Shown here: piece after piece, positions 1-8,323 of the stretch
Layout of the letters: every line of letters starts with the position of its first letter
Numbering within the stretch: position 1 is the stretch's first letter
The notes under the pieces: model-generated
Database searches by the model: none
The model's input: only the letters and a program-made list of their open reading frames with translations
What the model was told of the DNA's origin: nothing
NCBI RefSeq assembly: GCF_009762775.1
Contig: NZ_CP046401.1
Span: 930,001 to 994,000 of the forward strand
Length of the DNA stretch: 64,000 nt
Direction: 5' to 3'
Source: Maribellus comscasis
GTDB taxonomy: Bacteria; Bacteroidota; Bacteroidia; Bacteroidales; Prolixibacteraceae
Made by a program: the position numbers and the translations under genes

Positions 1-1383
1 AATGTTGAAGCAGACAATGAAACGCCATACAATATTTACATCGGACTACAGGACCACGAAACATGGAAAGCACCGTCCAATGGCTGGTCGGGGCAAATTA
101 CCCCGGCCGACTGGGTGATTACCGGAATGTGGGACGGTATGTATTCCAAAGTTGACCCGGAAAATAACAAGTACATTTATATTACAACACAATTTGGCTC
201 CCATCAACGGGTAGACCAAGCAAAAGGCGAAAGAGTTTCCATTCTCCCGCAAGCGAATGAGAGTGAACCCTACAGATACACATGGACTACTCCGCTGGCG
301 ATATCTCCACACAACAGCGCAATAATCTATACCGGGGCCCAAAAGGTTTTACGGTCGTTAAACCGCGGAGAAACATGGGAGGAAATCAGTCCTGATCTGA
401 CAGACAATGACCCGGAAAAAACCTGGGGTAAAGGACATATTCAATATTGTACAATATCAACACTTGACGAATCTCCTGTAAAAGCAGGAATCATCTGGGC
501 CGGCACCGATGACGGACATGTTCAGCTGACAACAGACTTTGGTCACACATGGACCGATCTCACTCCAAATCTGGTAAAGGCAGGAGCACCTGCTTCTATG
601 TGGGTAAGTAAAGTTTTTCCATCAAACCATGACTCCGCAACCGCTTATATTTCGAAATGCGGATTTACAGATGATATAATGGACGCTCACGTTTATATTA
701 CCCGTGATTTTGGAAAAACCTGGAAAAAAATAACAAACGGATTACCCGGTTCACCGGTCAATGTAGTGATTGAAGACAAAAAAAATCCGAATTTACTTTT
801 TGCAGGTAACGATTTGGGTGTATATGTTTCAACAAATAAGGGCGAAAACTGGCTGCCTTTTAAGGCAAATATGCCCAATGTGGTTGTTCGGGATATAATG
901 ATTCATCCACGGGAAAACGACTTGATCGTAGGTACCTATGGCCGTGCCGCCTGGATAACAGATATCAGTCCTTTGCAGCAACTCACTCCGGAGGTAGAAG
1001 CAAAAAAACTGCATCTGTTTGATATTGATTCCAAACCTCGGTTAAATTTTTCAGAACAAGCCCGGTGGGGAAATTACCAAATGACAGGAAGTAATCATCT
1101 TAACTCGCCAAACGAGCCAAATGGCCTGGAAATATGGTATTTAATGGAAAAAGATCTGCAAGAAGGAACCAAACTAAGCATCGCAAATAAAAACGGAGAA
1201 ACCGTTTTTGAAAAAGAACTACCATACCAAAAAGGAATAAATAAAATTTACTGGAATACATTCAGGGCTAGTCCGGGTGAATACAAAATCACGCTAGAAA
1301 ACGACAAAATTTTGGAAAGTAAAACCGGAATTGTGACAAAAAAATGGACATGGCCTGTTCTCAATTATTCAGGAAAAAACTAA
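1..1383 (+). CDS. Sortilin/BNR-repeat beta-propeller protein, C-terminal part (N-terminus outside window)
   Basis: The frame is open from the first base, so only the last 460 residues and the stop are present. At least four Asp-box (BNR) turns are visible: LNRGETW, TTDFGHTW, TRDFGKTW and STNKGENW. They indicate a sortilin/VPS10-like beta-propeller. The last 120 or so residues lack Asp boxes and probably form a separate beta domain. Relatives in Bacteroidota are secreted proteins of roughly 1000 residues, often annotated as glycosyl hydrolases, but no catalytic residues can be assigned here, so enzyme activity is unproven. It lies on the same strand as the downstream fucosidase, 282 bases away, and may belong to the same glycan-degradation locus. 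The family call is fairly sure; the function is not. Confidence 0.8.
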   Translation, partial: NVEADNETPYNIYIGLQDHETWKAPSNGWSGQITPADWVITGMWDGMYSKVDPENNKYIYITTQFGSHQRVDQAKGERVSILPQANESEPYRYTWTTPLAISPHNSAIIYTGAQKVLRSLNRGETWEEISPDLTDNDPEKTWGKGHIQYCTISTLDESPVKAGIIWAGTDDGHVQLTTDFGHTWTDLTPNLVKAGAPASMWVSKVFPSNHDSATAYISKCGFTDDIMDAHVYITRDFGKTWKKITNGLPGSPVNVVIEDKKNPNLLFAGNDLGVYVSTNKGENWLPFKANMPNVVVRDIMIHPRENDLIVGTYGRAAWITDISPLQQLTPEVEAKKLHLFDIDSKPRLNFSEQARWGNYQMTGSNHLNSPNEPNGLEIWYLMEKDLQEGTKLSIANKNGETVFEKELPYQKGINKIYWNTFRASPGEYKITLENDKILESKTGIVTKKWTWPVLNYSGKN

Positions 1384-1431
1384 ACCATATTTTTAGCAAG
1401 ACTATTTACTGACTATTTGTCGGAATTTCAA

Positions 1432-1481
1432 AACTCTTCATAATGGCAAACTTCTCAGGTCACCAGCCGTTATGAAGAGTT
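1432..1481. repeat. 16-bp inverted repeat (hairpin) after the BNR gene
   Basis: The arms at 1432-1447 and 1466-1481 (AACTCTTCATAATGGC and GCCGTTATGAAGAGTT) pair along their whole length with one G-T pair, around an 18-base loop. It lies 49 bases after the stop of the BNR-repeat gene. No T-run follows on either strand, so it is not a textbook intrinsic terminator, though ending or stabilising the upstream transcript is the likeliest role. Confidence 0.6.
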
Positions 1482-1665
1482 CATTTATGACAGTCAGAAT
1501 ACTTACGCAGATTGCAAACCCAAATATTTTGTATTTTTTTTCCCAATCAAACAACTGTGCTGAACTGTGCTGAAGCTATCCTTGCCACGAAACATGTTTT
1601 CTAACAGTTGATTAATTCGTATTTTTCGGCAAAATATTTTACATCATTACAACAACTTTATAGAA

Positions 1666-2970
1666 ATGAAAAACTTAGCCAACATCATTTTATTAATTTC
1701 CCTATCTGTTAATACCTTATTTGCACAATCAGATTACAAGCCTACAGATAAAAATATTGAAAACCGCGAATGGTTTCAGGATGCAAAATTCGGACTTTTC
1801 ATCCACTGGGGTGTTTATAGTATTCTGGGTGACGGAGAGTGGGTTATGAATAATCAAAAAATTCCTGTTTATCAGTATGAAAAGCTTCCATCGTTTTTTA
1901 ATCCAACACAGTTTGATCCTGCCGAATGGGTTTCGATGGTAAAAAAAGCCGGGATGAAATACATTACCATTACCAGCAAGCACCACGACGGTTTTGCAAT
2001 GTACGATTCAAAAGTGAGCGATTACAATATTGTTGACCGTACTCCGTATGGAAAGGACGTTTTGAAAATGTTAAAAGATGAATGTGACAAACAAGGAATC
2101 AAATTATTCTTTTATCACTCTCAACTCGACTGGCATCATCCCGACTATTTTCCGCTGGGCAGGACAGGACAAGGTTTCACCGGCAGACCAGACAACGGAA
2201 ATTGGAATGATTACATTGATTACATGAATACGCAGCTTACTGAATTACTAACCAATTATGGCGAAGTTGGCGGAATTTGGTTTGACGGGATGTGGGACAA
2301 ACCAAATGCAGATTGGCGACTGGACGAAACGTATTCGCTTATTCATAAATTGCAACCCGGAACACTGGTTGGAAGCAACCACCACATTTCTCCCATTCCG
2401 GGTGAAGATTTCCAAATGTTTGAACGTGACCTTCCCGGCGAAAACACCATGGGCTTTAACCAAACCGGAACTATTTCCGAGCTCCCTCTCGAAATGTGCG
2501 AAACCATGAATGGATCCTGGGGCTTTAATCTTCAGGATAAAAATTACAAGTCGTCAAAACGGTTAATCCAAACCATGGTAAAAGCAGCAGGTTACGGCGC
2601 TAATTTTTTGTTAAACACCGGTCTAATGCCAAACGGAAAAATCCAAACAGAAAATATAGACACTTTAGTGGTTATGGGAAAATGGTTAGATAAATATGGC
2701 GAAACCATTTACAACACACGAAGAGGTCCTATTAAACCGCAGGATTGGGGAGCAACAACCGTTGCAAAAGACGGCACTGTATTTATTCATCTGCTCGAAA
2801 TGAAGGATGAAAACCTTCTTATTCCTGCACTTCCCGGCAAAATAAAATCGGCTACCTATTGGGCTAACGGCGAGAAAGTAAAATACAAAGAAACAGATTA
2901 TGGAATTTTATTACACATTCCAAAAAGCAAGCAGGATAATGTGGATACGATATTAAGAATAAAGATGTAA
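1666..2970 (+). CDS. GH29 alpha-L-fucosidase, secreted
   Basis: This 434-residue retaining glycosidase removes terminal alpha-L-fucose from glycans. Residues 1-20 form a Sec signal peptide (stretch ILLISLSVNTLFA) with no lipobox, so a soluble periplasmic enzyme is expected. GH29 marks are the early FGLFIHWGVYS block, the KHHDGFAMY block at about 105-113, and GGIWFDGMW, in which D207 is the expected catalytic nucleophile. The general acid/base varies within GH29 and was not assigned. The gene is convergent with the two GH92 genes across a shared hairpin, which ties fucose removal to alpha-mannose removal in one locus. Length and domain content are normal for a GH29 catalytic module without extra binding modules. 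Confidence 0.95.
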   Translation: MKNLANIILLISLSVNTLFAQSDYKPTDKNIENREWFQDAKFGLFIHWGVYSILGDGEWVMNNQKIPVYQYEKLPSFFNPTQFDPAEWVSMVKKAGMKYITITSKHHDGFAMYDSKVSDYNIVDRTPYGKDVLKMLKDECDKQGIKLFFYHSQLDWHHPDYFPLGRTGQGFTGRPDNGNWNDYIDYMNTQLTELLTNYGEVGGIWFDGMWDKPNADWRLDETYSLIHKLQPGTLVGSNHHISPIPGEDFQMFERDLPGENTMGFNQTGTISELPLEMCETMNGSWGFNLQDKNYKSSKRLIQTMVKAAGYGANFLLNTGLMPNGKIQTENIDTLVVMGKWLDKYGETIYNTRRGPIKPQDWGATTVAKDGTVFIHLLEMKDENLLIPALPGKIKSATYWANGEKVKYKETDYGILLHIPKSKQDNVDTILRIKM

Positions 2971-2982
2971 TCAATCATAAAA

Positions 2983-3016
2983 AAAGGAAAGCCGCAAAAT
3001 GGCTTTCCTTTTTTTC
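2983..3016. terminator. Bidirectional intrinsic terminator between fucosidase and GH92 genes
   Basis: The arms AAAGGAAAGCC (2983-2993) and GGCTTTCCTTT (3001-3011) pair perfectly around a 7-base loop. A T-run follows on the plus strand, and the A-run on the left serves the minus strand. It sits between the convergent GH29 (+) and GH92 (-) genes and can end both transcripts. Confidence 0.9.
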
Positions 3017-3047
3017 TTTTATTCGGTTCGTTTTATTCAAACCAAAT

Positions 3048-5315
3048 TTATTTCACTTTTTTTGGTTCCGGTCCCATTTCAAAATTAATTTTACCCCCTC
3101 CGGCCAAATCAAAATGATTTAATGAGTTCGACTGATATTCTTTGCCATTGAGCGTAATACCCTGGATATAAATATTCTCTTTACTATAGTTCGGTGCATT
3201 TATTTCCAGTAGTTTCCCGGATTGCATCCTAATTGTAACCTTTTTAAACTTAGAGCCACAAATTTGATACTCCGGCAATGCAGGACAAACCGGATAAAAA
3301 CCGAGTGCTCCAAATACGTACCAAACCGACATTTCTCCTGCGTCATCATTTCCACTTAATCCTCCGGGACCGGTTCCGTATTCTTCATTCATAACATCGG
3401 CTACTATCTTTTGTGTTTTCCATGGCTGCCCTGAATAATTGTATAGAAATGGAATCTGATGTCCCGGCTCATTTCCATGCCAGTATTGTCCGACTTCGAA
3501 AAATTTATCGAGGTTAGTATTAAATGCATCTCTTCCCCCCATTAATTCAATTAATCCATCTACATCATGCGGAACATACCAATTGTATTGCCACGGTGTT
3601 CCTTCGGTTATAAAAGAAGTATGTTGGTCGCGTGTAAAATCTTTAGTAAAAGTTCCGTCGGCATGGCGTCCGTTCATGTTGTTCACCTTAGGGTCAAACA
3701 CATTGCGGTAATTCTGTGCCCGTTTTATATAATAATTGTAATCTTCTGTTTTTTTCATTTTTTTTGCAATCTGCGCCAAAGCAAAATCATCATATGCATA
3801 TTCAAGCGTACGCGAAACCTGTTCCCGTTTATGGAAGGCCTCCATTACCGAATCTTCCAATGGAATGTAGCCATATTTTAAATAAGATTTCAGTGCACGT
3901 CTTCCCTTGCCATCGGTATATTCAGCAAAGCTTTCCGGAGACTCATTTGCATTATGCTTTAATATTTCATAGTCTTCCTCCGTTAAATCAAGCACTCCTT
4001 TCGTATAAGCCTCTGCCACAATAGAAGTAACATGGTCACCAATCATTGCTGAAGTATAACTGTTCCATTTAGGGAAAATAGGCATCCACCCGCCTACCTG
4101 AGCCATGGTTAGAAGCGAGCGCACCATATCGGCATTTTCTTCCGGGACAATAAGACTATAAAATGCATGCATTGCCCTATAGGTATCCCAAACCGAAAAA
4201 TCGCAGTAATAATTACCGTCGCAAATGGTATCGGTTTGCGCATTTCCATCAAAACGCGGATAAGTACCACTTACATCATTGTAAATACGGGGTTGCTGGA
4301 AACAATGGTACAGTGCTGTATAAAACTTCACTTTATCATCGTGATTATCCCCTTGTACAGCCAGTCTGGAAAGCAAATCGTTCCATGTTTTTTTAAGACT
4401 TTCTTTTGTCTTTTCAAAATCAAAATCCGGGATTTCTTCGTTCAAATTATTACGAGCTTCTTCAACACTCACAAACGAAGTACCTATTTTTACCCGAAGC
4501 ACTTCTCCTTTTTTTACATCAAAAGAAAAATAAGCCCCAAGATTGGGCAGATTTTCAATGGTTAACTGCTTCTGATGAATATCGTCGCCGGAATAAACCC
4601 CATAAGAAACAGGCACTTTTTCAACCTGCATAACAAAGTAGCCTGAAAAACCTGCTTGTTTTCCCCATCCCTGATAAATCCGATGAACGGGGTTGTAGCC
4701 AACGATTTCATTATTATCGGCATTTACTTTCGCAAAACCCTCGCCCTCATCGCTGTTCGGGTTGATAACCAAATGCGCCGGGCCCTCGTTTTCAAAAGTA
4801 AACCGGAGCAAACCACAGCGTGTTGTAGCAGTCATTTCTGTCAAAATATTGTGATCAGGAAGATTAACATTGTAATAGTAAGGAGTTGCTGTTTCATTAT
4901 CATGGGAATATGCAGAACCACGTTTGTCGGGATTGCAAACCAGGTCGCCGGAAACAGGCATTATGGCAAAGGAACCATACTCTTGCGTACACGAACCACT
5001 TAGCCAGTGCGAACCACGAAACCCGGTAATTATACTGTCTTTATAATAATATGCCGACATACATTTTGTTTCTACATTGTTGGTTTGAGGAGACCAATTG
5101 GTCATTCCAAACGGAACCGTTACCGAAGGTTGTACCTGTGCATTTTGTTCACTTCCTCCCCCATGCCGAAGTCCGGCAATGGTAGTTGTTTTTGCTGTTC
5201 CAATCATTGGATTTACATACTGTGTGAAATCAACCGGGGCATTTTCACTTTGTTTTGTTGAACATCCAAATCCGATTCCCAGAACAAAACCTAACAAATA
5301 AATTTTAATACGCAT
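3048..5315 (-). CDS. GH92 exo-alpha-mannosidase, lipoprotein
   Basis: This 755-residue protein belongs to the Ca2+-dependent, inverting GH92 alpha-mannosidases. The N-terminus has a hydrophobic stretch ending in the lipobox GFGC, so it is a lipoprotein, likely outer-membrane attached. It has the N-terminal beta-sandwich (VNPMIGTA, VPFGMTNWSPQT) and the (alpha/alpha)6 catalytic half. The general-acid motif HGNEPG is intact (E616), as is the catalytic-base region GNDDAGEMS. It lies 34 bases downstream of the second GH92 gene on the same strand, so the two are probably co-transcribed. The intact acid predicts ordinary hydrolysis of terminal alpha-mannose; linkage preference cannot be read from sequence. 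Confidence 0.95.
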   Translation of the reverse strand: MRIKIYLLGFVLGIGFGCSTKQSENAPVDFTQYVNPMIGTAKTTTIAGLRHGGGSEQNAQVQPSVTVPFGMTNWSPQTNNVETKCMSAYYYKDSIITGFRGSHWLSGSCTQEYGSFAIMPVSGDLVCNPDKRGSAYSHDNETATPYYYNVNLPDHNILTEMTATTRCGLLRFTFENEGPAHLVINPNSDEGEGFAKVNADNNEIVGYNPVHRIYQGWGKQAGFSGYFVMQVEKVPVSYGVYSGDDIHQKQLTIENLPNLGAYFSFDVKKGEVLRVKIGTSFVSVEEARNNLNEEIPDFDFEKTKESLKKTWNDLLSRLAVQGDNHDDKVKFYTALYHCFQQPRIYNDVSGTYPRFDGNAQTDTICDGNYYCDFSVWDTYRAMHAFYSLIVPEENADMVRSLLTMAQVGGWMPIFPKWNSYTSAMIGDHVTSIVAEAYTKGVLDLTEEDYEILKHNANESPESFAEYTDGKGRRALKSYLKYGYIPLEDSVMEAFHKREQVSRTLEYAYDDFALAQIAKKMKKTEDYNYYIKRAQNYRNVFDPKVNNMNGRHADGTFTKDFTRDQHTSFITEGTPWQYNWYVPHDVDGLIELMGGRDAFNTNLDKFFEVGQYWHGNEPGHQIPFLYNYSGQPWKTQKIVADVMNEEYGTGPGGLSGNDDAGEMSVWYVFGALGFYPVCPALPEYQICGSKFKKVTIRMQSGKLLEINAPNYSKENIYIQGITLNGKEYQSNSLNHFDLAGGGKINFEMGPEPKKVK

Positions 5316-5349
5316 TTTTATTTTTGTTTAGTTGTATTTAAATTTCCCC

Positions 5350-7410
5350 TTACAATTTTCCCCAATCAGTATTTGCAGTGCTACTTAAAGTTAATTCCAA
5401 CGTTCCGCCATTTTGAATATCCCGGTAATCAATCCATGATTTTAAAAATGGCTCTCCATTTAATGTAGCGCTTTCAATATAAATATCATCGGATGAATTT
5501 CGCCTGTTAATAATTTTAAATGACTTTTTATCTGCAAGCCGGATACTCACCTCTTCAAAAACAGAAGGAAGAATCCAGTATGAGGTTTCACCAATATTCC
5601 GGGGATACAATCCCATGGAAGACAAAACAAACCATGCCGACATGGTTCCTGCATCATCGTCCATTTCTTCAATATACCCTTCCGGTTCAGCTTTAAATAC
5701 TTTTCCGATGTAAGGATTTTTCCATTTTTCATGAGTACCGTAATGGTTTACGGTGGGTTCCAAAAGAATTTGCCTTACTAACTTCTGCGATTTCCATGGT
5801 TCACCAAATTCATAATACAGAAACGGAACATGAATATCAGGTTGGTTTCCCACGTTAAATAAGTTATTTTCAAAAAAGTAATCCAACTGCGAAACACTTG
5901 CTTTTTTGCCGCCCATGGCATCTTCAATCCACGGGTAATCATAAGGAACAAACCAGCGGTACTGCCACAATGTTCCTTCATATAAACCGTCGCCGTGCAT
6001 AACATCTGCATTCGCTCCCATAACTTTGAACTTATCGTCCCAAATGTTCCGATAATTTATTGCTTTCTCGTAAAACTCTTTTTGAAGTGCAACATCACCC
6101 AATTTACCAGCAATTTCGGAAAACGCCCACCAGTCATAACAAGCTTCCAGTATTTTGTCAGGAGAATCAACCGAAAGACTCTCAGCCTCCTTTTTCATTA
6201 AATGTAATACATCAGCCAACGGCTCATCCAGCAAATCTTTCCGGTAAGCATCAAGTAGAACAGGAATACTGTGTTCATTGCGAATCAATATAAAAGACTC
6301 GGTATCGGTTGGATCATCCGATTTTCCCTGTTTATAAAGCTGATACATGGAATGCATCATATTTTTATATTTTTCAGGATACAAAATCGAAAGTAATGGC
6401 ATTTTTGAACGAAAAGTATCCCAAAGCGACCATCCGGAGTAATAACTACCATTATCAGAATGGTAGGTATTTCCATCGCTTCCACCATAAGAACCTGATT
6501 CATCAATAATATTGTACGGAGTTTGCGACGCGTGGTATAAATGAGTATAAAAAAGCGTTTTTAGCGTGTCGTTATCTGTTGTAACATTTACCCGGCCTAA
6601 ATATTCCCGCCAGTTTTTTGCAGCAATTGCACGCATTTGATCAAAATTAATTTCTGCCGCTTCACTGTTCAGATTCTTTTCAGCTTCAGCTGTGCTTACC
6701 GATGACAGTCCAACTTTTATGATCTGTGTTTGAGAACTGTTCGCACTAAAATAGATATCAGCAATCCCTTTTGATTCCTTAATTTCGGCCGGTTTTTCTG
6801 CCAATTCTACAAAATAGTAAAACTTATAACTCCCCATTTTACAATTTCCCCTGCACTGAATCCAACCTTTTAAAAACCTATCGTTTTGAAATATATGCTT
6901 TTCATCAATAAAACCGGAGTAAGAGGTTTCAAAATGAATTCGGAAACCTGTTTTTTCTGTTTTGGGAAAGATAAAACGATAAATCCCTGCTGTTCTTGCA
7001 GCAGTTGCTTCGGCAATTATTCCGTTTCTCAACTTTACGGAATAAAAACCTGGCTCAGCCTTTTCTGTATTTTTATCCATTTCCGCACTTTCCTTTAAAT
7101 TGTTTATAAAAGGAAAAATACGCAGGTTTCCACCTGTTCCGCTACATCCAACTCCTGATGCACGATTTTGCGAGAAACCCAAAAATTTCGTTGCATTATA
7201 ATCGTATCCACAATGGTTTCCGGGATCAGTGTCGGGACCTGCCTTGATCATTCCAAATGGGATATTCGCTGAAGGATCGGTTTGCCCGTAATCACCGGCT
7301 GTTCCGATAAAAGGATTTACAAACTTGTTGTTCTCTCTCATGCTGGGCCTGCAGCTATTACATGAAATTAATGCCAGTGTGGTAAGTAATATAATGCAAT
7401 ACCTTTTCAT
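5350..7410 (-). CDS. GH92 family glycosidase with Gln at the general-acid position, lipoprotein
   Basis: The protein has 686 residues from the ATG at 7410; a TTG three codons upstream gives only a slightly longer frame and is less likely. The N-terminus ends in the lipobox ALISC, so a lipoprotein is expected. GH92 landmarks are VNPFIGTAGDYGQTDPSA, IPFGMIKAGPDT and DDDAGTMSAW, the base region. In the acid motif HGNEP of ordinary members, this protein reads VGNQPD, placing Gln523 where the catalytic Glu should be. Known GH92 enzymes with this change cleave mannose-1-phospho-6-mannose, whose leaving group needs no protonation; by analogy this could be a phosphomannose-uncapping enzyme, which is inference. 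It starts the two-gene GH92 unit and lies 202 bases after the ECF sigma gene. Confidence 0.93.
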   Translation of the reverse strand: MKRYCIILLTTLALISCNSCRPSMRENNKFVNPFIGTAGDYGQTDPSANIPFGMIKAGPDTDPGNHCGYDYNATKFLGFSQNRASGVGCSGTGGNLRIFPFINNLKESAEMDKNTEKAEPGFYSVKLRNGIIAEATAARTAGIYRFIFPKTEKTGFRIHFETSYSGFIDEKHIFQNDRFLKGWIQCRGNCKMGSYKFYYFVELAEKPAEIKESKGIADIYFSANSSQTQIIKVGLSSVSTAEAEKNLNSEAAEINFDQMRAIAAKNWREYLGRVNVTTDNDTLKTLFYTHLYHASQTPYNIIDESGSYGGSDGNTYHSDNGSYYSGWSLWDTFRSKMPLLSILYPEKYKNMMHSMYQLYKQGKSDDPTDTESFILIRNEHSIPVLLDAYRKDLLDEPLADVLHLMKKEAESLSVDSPDKILEACYDWWAFSEIAGKLGDVALQKEFYEKAINYRNIWDDKFKVMGANADVMHGDGLYEGTLWQYRWFVPYDYPWIEDAMGGKKASVSQLDYFFENNLFNVGNQPDIHVPFLYYEFGEPWKSQKLVRQILLEPTVNHYGTHEKWKNPYIGKVFKAEPEGYIEEMDDDAGTMSAWFVLSSMGLYPRNIGETSYWILPSVFEEVSIRLADKKSFKIINRRNSSDDIYIESATLNGEPFLKSWIDYRDIQNGGTLELTLSSTANTDWGKL

Positions 7411-7612
7411 AAAAATCAATTTTTAAAAATGTTATCTCCTCAAAGGAACCGACAAAACAAGCATCGATGTTTCAGTTGCTTTTGATAATTCACTGGCTCC
7501 ATAACATTCACAACAGTCAGAGTTGAAATAAATAATGATTCTGTTCGATAAAAAAATGTAAACATACTGCAATAGATAGTTCTGTCATGCCGTATTTCCA
7601 ATACTTTGAATT

Positions 7613-8203
7613 CTATTCAGCGTGCAAACAAAACAACACAAACAAATATTCTGATAACGACATCTTAAGCTTTTTTAATGCCCTTCCCATTTGCACTTCC
7701 ACGGTGTTAACCGATAAGTTTAATTGCTCGGCTATTTCTTTATATTTCAATCCATGCTTACGATTTAACAAGAATATAGTTTTGCAGGCATCGGGTAACT
7801 GGTCAATAGCATCCTCGATCATTTGTTCCAGTTCTTTCAACTCCAGAGGATCGGTTGTATCAAAATAAGCTGAACTTGCCTTTAAAGAATTTAATTCAAA
7901 AGCCTTTTCTATTTCTATTTCAAAATATCTCTTTTTTTGCCTTAAATGATCGATGCATTTATTGCGGACGGAACGGAACAAATAGTTACGTACACTCTCT
8001 CTCACAAAAATTTTTTCTCTCTCTTCCCAAAGTCTCTCGAAACACTCGATAACTAAATCTTCTGCATAATTTTTGTCTTTTATTATGGATTCTGCATAAA
8101 GGCAAGCCGAATCAAAATAGAAATAAAAGATTTCTTTCAATTTATTCAGGTCATTGCCGGCAGGGTGATCTTCAAAGCCAATTTTTCTTTCAGAAAGACT
8201 CAT
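7613..8203 (-). CDS. ECF-type sigma-70 factor (Bacteroidetes FecI-like)
   Basis: This 196-residue ECF sigma factor has region 2 (EDLVIECFERLWEER, then SVRNYLFRSVRNKCIDHLR) and region 4 with a helix-turn-helix (LKYKEIAEQLNLSVNTVEVQM). Such factors are held by FecR-type membrane anti-sigma proteins and direct transcription of SusC/SusD operons once the substrate is sensed. Usually the sigma gene directly precedes its FecR gene; here the nearest FecR is about 5 kb upstream in transcription order, on the far side of susC and susD. An intrinsic terminator separates it from susD, so it probably has its own promoter. Pairing with the FecR at 13469-14569 is inferred from proximity. GH92 genes follow on the same strand. 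Confidence 0.93.
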   Translation of the reverse strand: MSLSERKIGFEDHPAGNDLNKLKEIFYFYFDSACLYAESIIKDKNYAEDLVIECFERLWEEREKIFVRESVRNYLFRSVRNKCIDHLRQKKRYFEIEIEKAFELNSLKASSAYFDTTDPLELKELEQMIEDAIDQLPDACKTIFLLNRKHGLKYKEIAEQLNLSVNTVEVQMGRALKKLKMSLSEYLFVLFCLHAE

Positions 8204-8267
8204 TTATACAAAAATGCGAAAATATTTAGGCCATAATACAAAGAATTGAACTTTCAATCATAAAAAA

Positions 8268-8306
8268 CAAAAGAAAAAGCCAATCCTGAAGGATACAGGA
8301 TTGGCT
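8268..8306 (-). terminator. Intrinsic terminator after susD
   Basis: The arms AGCCAATCCTG (8278-8288) and CAGGATTGGCT (8296-8306) form an 11-bp perfect stem with a 7-base loop. Read on the minus strand, the stem is followed by TTTTTCTTTTG. It lies just past the susD stop codon and before the sigma gene. Confidence 0.9.
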
Positions 8307-8323
8307 CAAAACAGTATAATGTG

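Noticed and set aside
4167..4565. Plus-strand ORFs opposite the first GH92 gene
   Set aside because: They are mirror frames of a strongly conserved enzyme and have no recognisable protein features.
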